Source: Thermodesulfovibrionales bacterium (GTDB lineage: Bacteria; Nitrospirota; Thermodesulfovibrionia; Thermodesulfovibrionales; Dissulfurispiraceae). Taken from it: DNA of 64,000 nt. Shown here piece after piece: positions 17,516-25,951 of the stretch. A program made the position numbers and the translations under genes. The stretch covers positions 1 to 64,000 of the forward strand of contig JAGUWD010000009.1 of assembly GCA_020062545.1 (NCBI GenBank), written 5' to 3'. How positions within the stretch are numbered: the stretch's first letter is position 1; each line of letters opens with the position of its first letter. The notes beneath the pieces were generated by a model. It saw nothing but the letters and a program-made list of their open reading frames with translations. It was not told where the DNA came from and made no database searches.

Positions 17516-18868
17516 TTAATTCTGTGCATCCAGAAGGTCTTCCTGTTTCAGTATCCTCCAGAGGCTTGTCCTCGATATGCCAAGTACTTCCGCAGCCTTT
17601 GACTTATTGCCTCCGAACATCTCAACAACCCTCTCCGCATACTCTTTGTTAATCTCATCCATTGTCTTTATCTTGCCGGGCTCGATGGTTTCTATCTGGA
17701 ACATGGTAATGCTCTGGGGAAGGCTTTCAGGGGTAATAAGGGTGCTCCTCTCAAGTATTATGGCCCTCTCGATGATATTCTCAAGCTCCCTTACATTGCC
17801 CGGGAAACTGTAATGCATGAGGATGTCCATGGCCTCTTTAGAGATGCCTTTTATCTTTTTATTGGACTTGGGAAGGTGCTTATGTAAGAAGTAGTTGCTT
17901 AAAGGCTCGATGTCATCCCTGCGCTCCCTCAGGGGAGGGATGAATATTTCCATGACATTCAGCCTGTAATAGAGGTCTTCCCTGAACCTGCCTTCGGATA
18001 TGATCCTCCTCACATTCTGGTTGGTTGCAGCTATGAATCTCACATCCACCTTAATAGGCCTCGTACCTCCAACTCTGAAAAACTCTCCCTCCTCTATTAC
18101 CTTGAGCAGTTTTGCCTGAAGGTTTGTGGCCATCTCTGCAATCTCATCTAAAAAAAGAGTGCCTTTATCAGCTATTTCCACAAGCCCCTGTTTTGTCCTG
18201 ACAGCGCCTGTAAATGCGCCTTTTTCGTGTCCGAACAACTCACTGGCAAGGAGATCTTCTGTAAGTGTTGCACAGTTTATGGAAAGGAAGGGCATGTTCT
18301 GCCTCCTGCTGGTGAAGTGTATTATCTTTGCCAGAAGGCTCTTTCCAACGCCGCTTTCACCTGTGAGAAGGATATTGCAGTCAGAGTCCCTTATGCCTTC
18401 GATGACATTCAATATGTTCTGCATGCTCTTGCTTTTCGCAATGATAGAGACCCTTTTGTTCATGCCGAAGAATGCCTTCAGCGCAACATTCTCCTTTTTC
18501 AATACCTTGCGTTCATGGATATTCTTGACCTTCAGGATCAGTTCGTCAAGATCAAAGGGTTTTGTGATGTATTCGTATGCCCCCTTCTTCATGGCCTCCA
18601 CTGCCGAGCCTATGCTTCCGAAGCCGGTGATTATCAGAACCTCTATTTCGTGATCCAATTCCTTTGCCCTTTCAAGAAGTTCTATACCGTTCATTTCAGG
18701 CATCTTTATGTCTGTTATGAGGACATCAAAATGCTCTTTTGACATGGCATCCAATGCCTCGCGACCGTTTTTCGTGCCTGAAACATCATAGCCTTCCCTC
18801 TTGAGGGTATTCACGAGATGCTTAAGTGTTATCTCTTCATCTTCTGCTACGAGAATCTTAAATGTCAT
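17516..18868 (-). CDS. Sigma-54-dependent response regulator, NtrC family
   Basis: 450 residues. Receiver domain 1-120 with acidic pair and phospho-acceptor Asp53 (ITDIKMPEMNG). AAA+ sigma-54 activator domain about 145-380 with Walker A GESGVGKS (a Val where Thr is usual), the sigma-54 contact loop GAFTGA, and GTLFLDEI. Fis-type HTH at the end (NKSKAAEVLGISRTSLWRIL). Activates sigma-54 promoters when phosphorylated, presumably by the upstream kinase. Gene order kinase, regulator, lipoprotein on the minus strand. Confidence 0.93.
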   Translation of the reverse strand: MTFKILVAEDEEITLKHLVNTLKREGYDVSGTKNGREALDAMSKEHFDVLITDIKMPEMNGIELLERAKELDHEIEVLIITGFGSIGSAVEAMKKGAYEYITKPFDLDELILKVKNIHERKVLKKENVALKAFFGMNKRVSIIAKSKSMQNILNVIEGIRDSDCNILLTGESGVGKSLLAKIIHFTSRRQNMPFLSINCATLTEDLLASELFGHEKGAFTGAVRTKQGLVEIADKGTLFLDEIAEMATNLQAKLLKVIEEGEFFRVGGTRPIKVDVRFIAATNQNVRRIISEGRFREDLYYRLNVMEIFIPPLRERRDDIEPLSNYFLHKHLPKSNKKIKGISKEAMDILMHYSFPGNVRELENIIERAIILERSTLITPESLPQSITMFQIETIEPGKIKTMDEINKEYAERVVEMFGGNKSKAAEVLGISRTSLWRILKQEDLLDAQN

Positions 18869-18895
18869 AATTATCCCTTTATCTGCCGCCTAAAC

Positions 18896-18964
18896 CGTCA
18901 TTCCGAGCGGAGCGAGGAATCTCGTTCTTAGATTGCTTCGTCACTATCGCTCCTCGCAATGACG
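18896..18964. repeat. Palindromic repeat that encodes the kinase C-terminus
   Basis: A 69-nt imperfect palindrome: CGTCATT at one end pairs with AATGACG at the other, with CGAGCGGAGCGAGGAATCT facing AGATTGCTTCGTCACTATCG. From memory, elements of this type (gtcattgcgaggagcg...) occur in many bacterial genomes. The stop codon of the histidine kinase (18928-18930) and its last 11 codons (VIARSDSDEAI) lie inside it. Confidence 0.65.
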
Positions 18965-20526
18965 CCTCTTTGGGGCAATGTAATGGTAAACGTCGTGCCT
19001 TTGCCTTCTTCGCTTTGAACGCTTATCTCGCCGTTATGCTTCTTTGTTATATTAAAGACAATGGCGAGACCAAGTCCCGTGCCCTTGTCCTTTGTAGTAT
19101 AAAATGGCTCGAATATCTTTTCCACGGCATCCGCAGACATTCCCCTGCCCGTGTCTGATATTTTTATCTTAATAGATTCTCCTTCCCTGTTTATTCTCAC
19201 GCTCAGATTGCCCTTTCCATTCATGGCATCAACAGCATTGGTAAATAAGTTAATAAAAACTCTTTCCATCTGCTCATAGTCTGCATTTATTATTACACCG
19301 GCAGGATCAGTATCCATCTCGAAATTAATATATTCGGTATCAATGGTGGTGCTCACCAATTTGTATGCACCCATTATGAGATCGTTAAGCTCCACCTTTC
19401 TTAACTGTGGCTCCTTGCCCCTCGCAAATTCAAGGAGGTCTCCAACGATCCTCTTTACCCTTAATGTCTGCCCGAGTATATCGTTCACTGTCTCCCTTGC
19501 CGTAAGGGAACAGCTGTCCCCTGCTTCCTTCATAAGCACCTGTGCAGATATGTAGATGTTATTAAGGGGGTTGTTGAGCTCATGGGCAACACCCGATGCA
19601 AGGGTCCCTATGGCAGCCAGTTTCCTGGACTGGAGCAGTTCCTTGTTCTTTCTGTCAAGCTCTTCTTCCCTCTGGGATAGTTGATTTTCCATATCATTAA
19701 ATTCTCTGATGAGAATGCCCACCTCGTCTTTCTGGGATGAAACGGGTATGTGGGAGTAATCACCTTTCCCTGTTTTTTCCACAAAGCCTATAAGCAGTCT
19801 CAGTCTGTTCACAACATTATTGCTTATAACAAAGAGCATCCCTATCCCTACAACAAGGAACAGAGGGAAAAATATGAGGATCGCAATCTGGGACATGTGA
19901 ATAACGCCTTCTGCATTTTCCCTCGCAACCTTGTCCAGGTCTTTGGATATAACAAGTATGTCTTCTCCATCTTTTCTAAGTATCTGTATGTCAGAATATA
20001 GCTCCCTCAGGCCGATAACGAGCCTGTGATTGGGAGGCAATAAGAAAACCTTCTCTAGAAATTCTGCTGCCTGATGAGGCCTCTCCAGAAAGGTCGATTC
20101 TATGAGCGGAAAAAATTTATGGTACCTCGCATAAGTATCCTTTGTATTTTCGAACTCATCTGTCAGGTTTTTTATAGAAGACTCTATTTTATTGAACCTT
20201 CCGCCATATTCCCTTATTCGTTTCTTAAGATAGGAAAGTTTGCCTGTCTTATCAATTGCGAGATCTCTCTCAAGAATGGCATCCAGTTCATTTAAATATT
20301 TATGGATAGCCTCAGACTCTTCAGCAGCCTTCGGCATTCCGTAGAGAAAGAAGTTCTTCTCGTGTCTTCGCAGTTGAAGAGATTTGCTCCTTATTGTATC
20401 TGTAAGCTCAAGGTTCCTTATCTCTTTTTTTATCTCGATGAAGTTGATGTATTCAAATGCTGCAAGGATAGCAATGATGAACGCGCTGATGAGAAAGCTT
20501 ATGGCTATTTTTTTCTTGAGTGACAT
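18928..20526 (-). CDS. Membrane sensor histidine kinase
   Basis: 532 residues. TM1 at about 8-26, a helical periplasmic domain 27-210, TM2 at about 213-235, HAMP, then HisKA with His315 (SGVAHELNNPLNN) and HATPase (NAVDAMNGKG, DTGRGMSADAV, TKDKGTGLGLAIV). The periplasmic domain has RRHEKNFFLY at 53-62, a motif also in the kinase at 25952 and reminiscent of helical-bundle sensor domains such as HBM. It should phosphorylate the NtrC-type regulator downstream. The C-terminal tail comes from a palindromic repeat. It follows the USP terminator. Confidence 0.92.
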   Translation of the reverse strand: MSLKKKIAISFLISAFIIAILAAFEYINFIEIKKEIRNLELTDTIRSKSLQLRRHEKNFFLYGMPKAAEESEAIHKYLNELDAILERDLAIDKTGKLSYLKKRIREYGGRFNKIESSIKNLTDEFENTKDTYARYHKFFPLIESTFLERPHQAAEFLEKVFLLPPNHRLVIGLRELYSDIQILRKDGEDILVISKDLDKVARENAEGVIHMSQIAILIFFPLFLVVGIGMLFVISNNVVNRLRLLIGFVEKTGKGDYSHIPVSSQKDEVGILIREFNDMENQLSQREEELDRKNKELLQSRKLAAIGTLASGVAHELNNPLNNIYISAQVLMKEAGDSCSLTARETVNDILGQTLRVKRIVGDLLEFARGKEPQLRKVELNDLIMGAYKLVSTTIDTEYINFEMDTDPAGVIINADYEQMERVFINLFTNAVDAMNGKGNLSVRINREGESIKIKISDTGRGMSADAVEKIFEPFYTTKDKGTGLGLAIVFNITKKHNGEISVQSEEGKGTTFTITLPQRGVIARSDSDEAI

Positions 20527-20529
20527 TTG

Positions 20530-20585
20530 TTAAAAATAACAAAATGTGAAGGCAGAGGTAAAGTATTCTTTACCTCTGCCTTCAC
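20530..20585 (-). terminator. Terminator after universal stress protein gene
   Basis: A perfect 18-bp stem (GTGAAGGCAGAGGTAAAG and its complement, 4-nt loop, 20546-20585) is followed on the minus strand by a T-rich tail ATTTTGTTATTTTT. It separates the USP gene from the histidine kinase gene. Confidence 0.8.
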
Positions 20586-20604
20586 CCTTGCCTTTACCTG
20601 CCTT

Positions 20605-21489
20605 TTACGATTTGACCACAAGCACGGGGCAGGACGCATAACCGATAACCTTTTCCGTTACGCTTCCCATCAAAAGCCTCTTCAGTCCCGTCCTGCCATG
20701 TGATCCCATTACTATAGCATTTACATTCTGTTCCTTTGCGAGATCAAGTATAGCTTTATAGGTTTCTCCTTCCCTTACAAAGGTCTCTGCTTTTATACCT
20801 GCTGACTCTGCCTGTCTTTTCACATCCTCCGCATAACCCTTTGCCTTATTAATCAGGTCTTCTACGGCATCAGGGGCTTCGCCATAAAATTCAGCAGGGA
20901 CATCAACAACAGACACCACCCTGAGTTCTCCACCGTATTCTCCGGCAAAATCTATTGCCCTCTCAGCAGCAGCCTTGCTGTATCTGGAACCGTCGGTTGC
21001 AAGAAGTATCTTATTCCACCCTATTTCCGCAGTGAGCGGCACAACAAGGACATCTATGGGGCTGTGTCCTATTACCCTTGCAGTAACGCTTCCCACAAGC
21101 ACCCTTTCAAGCCGCGATAATCCTCTCCTTCCCATGACAATCAATTCGCAGTTCTCGGCCTCGGCGAGATCAATAATCCTCTCGTACGCCTCGCCTTCTT
21201 CGCACACGGTTTTTATCAATGCGCCTTCAGCCCTTGCCAGTTCATCAGCCTTGTGCAGGGCGTTTTCGCAGGGTTTCCTCATAGATGCCATAACATTTCC
21301 AACAGCTACCAGATCAAGGTCGCCCTTATACTCGGGCACCACCGAAACAACAGTTATCCAACTCTTCTCATTTCTGGCAAGCTTGAAGGACTCCTTCAAT
21401 GCATGCATGCTGGATTCAGAGCCGTCAATCGCCACTAACATCTTTTTCACCTTCCTGTTGTTGTGTTTTTTCATAATTATATTGGCCAT
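20605..21489 (-). CDS. Tandem-domain universal stress protein
   Basis: 294 residues with two UspA domains. Each has the ATP-binding pattern: MLVAIDGSESS with GRRGLSRLERVLVGSVTARVI in the first, and ILLATDGSRYSK with GSHGRTGLKRLLMGSVTEKVI in the second. Such proteins bind ATP and aid survival under stress or growth arrest; the partner is unknown. It starts 2 nt after the TSUP permease stop. An internal ATG nearer MLVAIDGS is possible. A paralogue at 44502 sits in a similar TSUP setting. Confidence 0.92.
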   Translation of the reverse strand: MANIIMKKHNNRKVKKMLVAIDGSESSMHALKESFKLARNEKSWITVVSVVPEYKGDLDLVAVGNVMASMRKPCENALHKADELARAEGALIKTVCEEGEAYERIIDLAEAENCELIVMGRRGLSRLERVLVGSVTARVIGHSPIDVLVVPLTAEIGWNKILLATDGSRYSKAAAERAIDFAGEYGGELRVVSVVDVPAEFYGEAPDAVEDLINKAKGYAEDVKRQAESAGIKAETFVREGETYKAILDLAKEQNVNAIVMGSHGRTGLKRLLMGSVTEKVIGYASCPVLVVKS

Positions 21490-21491
21490 GG

Positions 21492-22580
21492 TTATACTTT
21501 ACTATGACTTATAGCTTCCTGTGCAGACAATTTTTCTGCCCTGCGTCCCTGCCACATCGCCTTCAGGACTATAAATGCACCGAGCGCCAATGCGAATATC
21601 ATTATGGCAAAGCTTGTGCTCTTCAAAGCCTTTACAGTGGTATCACCAAGCTGCCCAATCAGCCCGAGTTGAGACATATATACAGGAACCATCAATGCAC
21701 GGCTGAAAAGGACTGTTACCATTATAACACCCATCACCACTTTAATCATAAAGGGTTTTACATATGTTGTTCCTATTGCGCCAAGCTGTATGCCGAAGAG
21801 CGAACCGCCAAGGATAATCATGGCAAGCCTTATATCAACAAGACCACTCAGTGCATATTTAAAAGAACCTCCCAATCCCATGACAAAGGCTATGACCAAT
21901 TCTGTTGCAGATGCCATAAGGCTCGGCGCTCCGAGGACATAGATCATTGCAGGCACACCAATGAACCCACCTACTGCTATAGTTGCTGCAAGCATGCCTG
22001 TGGCAAAACCGAGGGGAATGGTGAAGAGCACCGAAACTCTCGCATTAAGGCTCTTGAAATATACCATCGTACCCGGGATGTTAATTGACTGCACCCATTT
22101 TGCAATCTTCGTAACCTTTTCTTCCTCATGTGTGCTTCCTGATTTGTAGGTCTTCCATGCATCCCTCAATACAAACGTTCCAACGATTCCAAGGATTGCA
22201 ACAAAGGCAACGCTGACATAGAGGTTTGAGCCTGCATCGCCGAATGCCTTCTTAATGCTTTCCTGTATATGTGCTCCATAAAGAACACCTGCCTCTGCAG
22301 AGATGCCGAGCACTATGCCAAGCTTTACATCAACCTGTCCGTACTTTGCGCGCTTGATTGCGCCGACTAATGCCTTTGGGAACTTGTGGCACATATTGCT
22401 TGCAACTGCCACAAGGCCCGGCACACCCAGGCTCATCATACCCGGTGTAAGAACGAATGCACCGCCTGAGCCGATAAATCCGCTTACAAGTCCGCCCACA
22501 AATCCTACCAGAAACAGGTAAGTGATATTCACTATATCAAGATTGATAAAATTAGCCGCTGCATTAACAATATCGTGCAT
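21492..22580 (-). CDS. TSUP (TauE/SafE) family permease
   Basis: 362 residues with about eight membrane segments in two related halves. The motif FVGGLVSGFIGSGGAFVLTPGMM near the start and the later GFATGMLAATIAVGGFIGVPAMIYVLG are typical of the TauE/SafE sulfite-exporter family, which moves small sulfur or organic anions. A GAAGGAGGTC ribosome site precedes the ATG. Lies between a small membrane protein gene and a USP gene, all closely spaced; a second TSUP-USP module is at 44502-46764. Confidence 0.9.
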   Translation of the reverse strand: MHDIVNAAANFINLDIVNITYLFLVGFVGGLVSGFIGSGGAFVLTPGMMSLGVPGLVAVASNMCHKFPKALVGAIKRAKYGQVDVKLGIVLGISAEAGVLYGAHIQESIKKAFGDAGSNLYVSVAFVAILGIVGTFVLRDAWKTYKSGSTHEEEKVTKIAKWVQSINIPGTMVYFKSLNARVSVLFTIPLGFATGMLAATIAVGGFIGVPAMIYVLGAPSLMASATELVIAFVMGLGGSFKYALSGLVDIRLAMIILGGSLFGIQLGAIGTTYVKPFMIKVVMGVIMVTVLFSRALMVPVYMSQLGLIGQLGDTTVKALKSTSFAIMIFALALGAFIVLKAMWQGRRAEKLSAQEAISHSKV

Positions 22581-22581
22581 T

Positions 22582-22833
22582 TTATTTGACCTCCTTCTTT
22601 TTCCTGGCAGCCTCTACTCCCATAACTGTCCAGAAATCTCCTGTGAATTTTCCATGTACAAAAGAGAAGATAAATGCCGTAACTATCGGAAGAAACGCAT
22701 AGACGCCTCCCCTTCCGATATAATTGTTAATAATGTCCTGATTCATCAATAGTGCCGTGTAAAGAGCTATGGAGATAATCCCCATGATTACCATCTTTCC
22801 AACAGGCTTTTTCTTTCCATAACTACTCCCCAT
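22582..22833 (-). CDS. Small membrane protein linked to TSUP permease
   Basis: 83 residues with two hydrophobic segments (about 15-31 and 42-60) and basic ends. AAGGAGG lies upstream of the ATG. It starts the tight run small membrane protein, TSUP permease, USP, with 1-2 nt gaps, so it probably works as an accessory subunit of the permease. Family not recognised. Confidence 0.6.
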   Translation of the reverse strand: MGSSYGKKKPVGKMVIMGIISIALYTALLMNQDIINNYIGRGGVYAFLPIVTAFIFSFVHGKFTGDFWTVMGVEAARKKKEVK

Positions 22834-22888
22834 TGTCTTTCCTCCTTTTTATTTAAGATGTCCAACAACATCTATTTTTAATTTCATA

Positions 22889-23362
22889 CTAAACTCCATC
22901 CTCAACAACTACGAGGGGGCACTTGAGATTCTGCCATGCCTCGGAAAGCCTTTTGCCTTTGCAGTCAACATCGAGGTTTCCCGATGATTCCGTAACTGCA
23001 AAGAGGACTTCCTTCTTTGAATTCGTGTAGTCGATTATTTCCTGTTTTAAGCAGCCATTCTTGCGCATCAATCTGTAGTTAATGCCCTCCTTCTCCATCT
23101 CTGACAGGCATTCTTCAAGGACTGGGTCTATGGCTTCCACAGGTGAGATATAGAGGATGTCCAGATGCGCCCCGACCCTTTTACAGGCATTTATTGCATA
23201 TCTGAATGTCCTCTTATCCATCTGCTCCTTTTTCACAGCCAGTAGCACCCTTCTTTCCTCCTTCAACATCTCCTTTGCAGTATCAAATTCGCCTTCCTCT
23301 GCAAAAGAGACTGCCGACATTAACCTTTCTATTTTGCTCATCGTTTTTTTTAACTTGCGCAC
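22889..23362 (-). CDS. USP-like protein with FAEEGEF module
   Basis: 157 residues (GTG at 23362; ATG at 23341 is the alternative). The N-terminal 40 residues carry SFAEEGEFDTAKEML, shared with the 55-residue protein encoded just upstream. The rest resembles one Rossmann-like UspA half (VLLAVKKEQMDKRTFRYAINACKRVGAHLDILYI ... KCPLVVVEDG) but lacks the usual ATP-binding Gly motif, so it is probably a non-binding variant. Likely co-transcribed with the TSUP module. Confidence 0.6.
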   Translation of the reverse strand: MRKLKKTMSKIERLMSAVSFAEEGEFDTAKEMLKEERRVLLAVKKEQMDKRTFRYAINACKRVGAHLDILYISPVEAIDPVLEECLSEMEKEGINYRLMRKNGCLKQEIIDYTNSKKEVLFAVTESSGNLDVDCKGKRLSEAWQNLKCPLVVVEDGV

Positions 23363-23378
23363 AGTTACCCCAAAAATC

Positions 23379-23546
23379 TTACTCGGCCCTTAAAACTTTT
23401 CTGTCTGTCTGCCTCTTGTAAGTGGTAGGCCTTTTAGTTTCCCTTTCATCTTCCCTCATCAACTGCCTTGCTGTCTCGAATTCGCCTTCTTCTGCGAATG
23501 CGACTGCCATCATTGCAGTCTCAAACTTTTTAAGCAACTTCTTCAT
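23379..23546 (-). CDS. 55-residue FAEEGEF small protein
   Basis: The ATG at 23546 is preceded at the right distance by AAGGAG; the longer frame to 23693 has no ribosome site. The peptide MKKLLKKFETAMMAVAFAEEGEFETARQLM is clearly related to the N-terminus of the next gene's product. Helical, with a basic C-terminus. It looks like a stand-alone copy of that module and heads the leftward stress operon. Confidence 0.55.
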   Translation of the reverse strand: MKKLLKKFETAMMAVAFAEEGEFETARQLMREDERETKRPTTYKRQTDRKVLRAE

Positions 23547-23885
23547 TTTAGTCATCTCCTTTCTCTTGGAATTTGATTTTTTAATTTCATTAATATCAAT
23601 GTTCATGCCAGAAGCAGAATGATTGATAACTGACTGAAATATCAGCATTATTTTTGAATACCAGCAATACGAGAAAAACACAATTCGTTTCAATATGCAA
23701 CGGGGATAATTCGAATAACCGCTGAATGCCTATTTTTCGAGAAGATGCGGGGGTGATGCAGATAGATCCATGTATGTTGCAAATTACAACTAAATAGCCC
23801 GACATTCCGAAATAGATGTCGGGTGTGCTGAAAAAGACTTTGCACCAGGAATGCTGAACAGTTACCTTTTGTGTTAGATTAAAGA
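23547..23885. promoter_or_regulatory. Divergent regulatory region upstream of lon
   Basis: 339-nt region between the leftward stress operon and the rightward lon operon. It has a perfect 8-bp hairpin CCCGACAT / ATGTCGGG at 23798-23823 with no T-tract. No convincing TTGACA/TATAAT pair or sigma-54 GG-N10-GC box was found by eye. Confidence 0.45.
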
Positions 23886-25886
23886 ATGAAATTCTTTAAG
23901 AAATCCGAAGATACAGAGCAGGCAGCGAAGATAGAAGACCTCGGCAGGATGATTGATGCTGCCGGCATGCCGCCTGATGTCAAAAAGATTGCGGAACAAG
24001 AACTGGAGACACTATCCCGGATAAGCCCCTCATCTGCAGAATACACCATCGGCATCACCTATATCGACTATCTTGTGGGCATGCCGTGGAACAAAAAAAC
24101 AGAGGACAACCTGGACATCAGCCGTGCAGAAAAAATACTGAACAAGGAGCATTACGGTCTCCATAAAATTAAAGAGAGGATCCTTGAGCATCTATCTGTA
24201 AAGGTTCTGAGGGCAGCAAGGAAACCGCATATACTGGTGGTTGACGATGAAGAGATTGCAAGGAAAAATCTGACGCACATACTTGCAAAAGAGAATTATG
24301 AAGTGGCAACTGCTTCAAACGGTGAAGAGGCATTAAAGGAACTGGGGTCCTCGGAATTCGATGTGGTAATTACAGACCTTAAAATGCCTGGCATAGACGG
24401 TATGGAAATACTGGAAAAAATAAAGACAAAGAATCCTGACACAAAGGTGATTATGATAACCGGATACGCCACGGTGCCGTCTGCTGTTGAGGCCATGCAA
24501 AAGGGCGCCTTCAATTATATTTCAAAACCCTTCAAGCTCGATGAAGTGCGCACCACAATGAAAAATGCGCTGGAGAAAAAGATGCAAATGAGAAGCGCCA
24601 GGGGTTCTGTGTTATGTTTTGCAGGGCCTCCGGGTACAGGAAAGACATCCATGGGAAGGGCCATAGCAACAGCACTGGGAAGGAAGTTTGTAAGGATTTC
24701 CCTCGGAGGCATGAAAGACGAGGCTGAAATACGCGGACACAGACGCACATATGTAGGCGCAAAACCCGGAAGGATTATAGAAGAAATACGTAGGGTCGAG
24801 TCGGCAAATCCTGTAATCATGCTGGACGAAATAGACAAGATAGGCCAGGATTTCAAAGGAGACCCTGCATCCGCACTTTTGGAGGTATTGGACCCCGAAC
24901 AGAATCACAGTTTTGTTGACCACTATCTGGATGTTCCCTTTGACCTTTCAAGCGTTATGTTCATCGTTACTGCCAATGTAATACACAATATCCCGTCGCC
25001 TCTCAGGGACCGCATGGAGGTCATAGAATTTTCAGGATACACGCAGGAAGAAAAGACCCGTATAGCCATGCAGTTTCTTATTCCAAAACAGATAAAAGAA
25101 AAGGGGTTATATGAGCACCAGCCCTCATTTACAGAGGAAGCCGTTTATAAAATAATTCAGGAATATACCCATGAGGCAGGCATAAGAAATCTTGAAAGAA
25201 AAATCGCCTCTATCTGCCGCAAGATAGCCAGAGAACTGGTACAGCATGGAAAGGGACTTGAACCAGTCGAAATAACTCCCAAAGCGGTAGAGAGATACCT
25301 CGGTCGCAGGAAATACCATTTCGAGGTGATAGAAGAAGGCAACAGGGTCGGAGTTACAACCAGTCTTGTATTGACCGAGGCAGGAGGGGACATTATCTTT
25401 GTAGAGGCTGTAAAGATGAAAGGCAAAAAGGGGTTGATACTCACAGGCTCCATGGGAGATGTAATGAGGGAGTCTGCACAGACAGCCTTAAGCTATATCA
25501 GGAGCAATGCAGGCTCACTTGGCATACCGGAAGATTTTTTCGAGCATTACGATATTCACATCCATATACCAGCAGGGTCTATACAGAAGGACGGGCCTTC
25601 AGCCGGCCTTGCTATTGTAACAGCGCTTGTTTCGCTCATGACAGGGCAGCCCGCCATCAGGGGCATTGCCATGACAGGTGAAATAACACTCACGGGGAGG
25701 ATACTCCCTGTTGGAGGGATTAAAGAGAAGATACTTGCTGCCAGGCGCGCAAGGGTAAAGGCTATTATCATTCCTGCAAAAAACAGTATGGATCTGGAAG
25801 AATTAAGCGACGACATCAAAATGGACATAGATGTCCATCCCGTAGACAACATAAATGAAGCCATAGACCTTGTGATTTCGAAATAA
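23886..25886 (+). CDS. Lon-type protease with internal receiver domain
   Basis: 666 residues. Residues 1-108 match only the last helical part of the Lon N-terminal region (IDYLVGMPWNKKTEDNLDISRAEKILNKEHYGLHKIKERILEHL, 59-103); the usual substrate-binding N-domain is absent. Residues 114-232 are a response-regulator receiver: Asp120/Asp121, phospho-acceptor Asp164 (ITDLKMPG), Thr192, Lys214. The Lon AAA+ domain then resumes with Walker A GPPGTGKT (247-254) and Walker B IMLDEID (311-317). The protease domain has Ser572 (KDGPSAG) and Lys613 (GGIKEK), so it should be active. The receiver is inserted exactly between the Lon linker helix and Walker A. It heads a cluster with a kinase and an NtrC regulator whose receiver is very similar (KPFKLDEVR shared). 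Confidence 0.93.
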   Translation: MKFFKKSEDTEQAAKIEDLGRMIDAAGMPPDVKKIAEQELETLSRISPSSAEYTIGITYIDYLVGMPWNKKTEDNLDISRAEKILNKEHYGLHKIKERILEHLSVKVLRAARKPHILVVDDEEIARKNLTHILAKENYEVATASNGEEALKELGSSEFDVVITDLKMPGIDGMEILEKIKTKNPDTKVIMITGYATVPSAVEAMQKGAFNYISKPFKLDEVRTTMKNALEKKMQMRSARGSVLCFAGPPGTGKTSMGRAIATALGRKFVRISLGGMKDEAEIRGHRRTYVGAKPGRIIEEIRRVESANPVIMLDEIDKIGQDFKGDPASALLEVLDPEQNHSFVDHYLDVPFDLSSVMFIVTANVIHNIPSPLRDRMEVIEFSGYTQEEKTRIAMQFLIPKQIKEKGLYEHQPSFTEEAVYKIIQEYTHEAGIRNLERKIASICRKIARELVQHGKGLEPVEITPKAVERYLGRRKYHFEVIEEGNRVGVTTSLVLTEAGGDIIFVEAVKMKGKKGLILTGSMGDVMRESAQTALSYIRSNAGSLGIPEDFFEHYDIHIHIPAGSIQKDGPSAGLAIVTALVSLMTGQPAIRGIAMTGEITLTGRILPVGGIKEKILAARRARVKAIIIPAKNSMDLEELSDDIKMDIDVHPVDNINEAIDLVISK

Positions 25887-25951
25887 CAACCACTGTTGCA
25901 CTCAAACTATATATTGTTGCTTTTTGCAATATGGGACTGTTAAAATAAGAT

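Noticed and set aside
18227-18742. Long forward ORFs opposite the NtrC-type regulator
   Set aside because: They overlap a fully conserved regulator on the other strand, have no ribosome site and no recognisable protein motif; they are shadows of its codon bias.
21504-22088. 194-codon forward ORF opposite the TSUP permease
   Set aside because: Its Cys/His/Tyr-rich text is the antisense of hydrophobic codons; no start signal or motif.
23798-23823. Hairpin upstream of lon as an intrinsic terminator
   Set aside because: No T-run follows on either strand, and it lies before a start codon rather than after a gene on the strand tested.
23820-23850. Possible sigma-54 promoter before lon (gtgctgaaaaagactttgca)
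   Set aside because: The TTGCA part fits a -12 box but the -24 box lacks GG at the correct distance.
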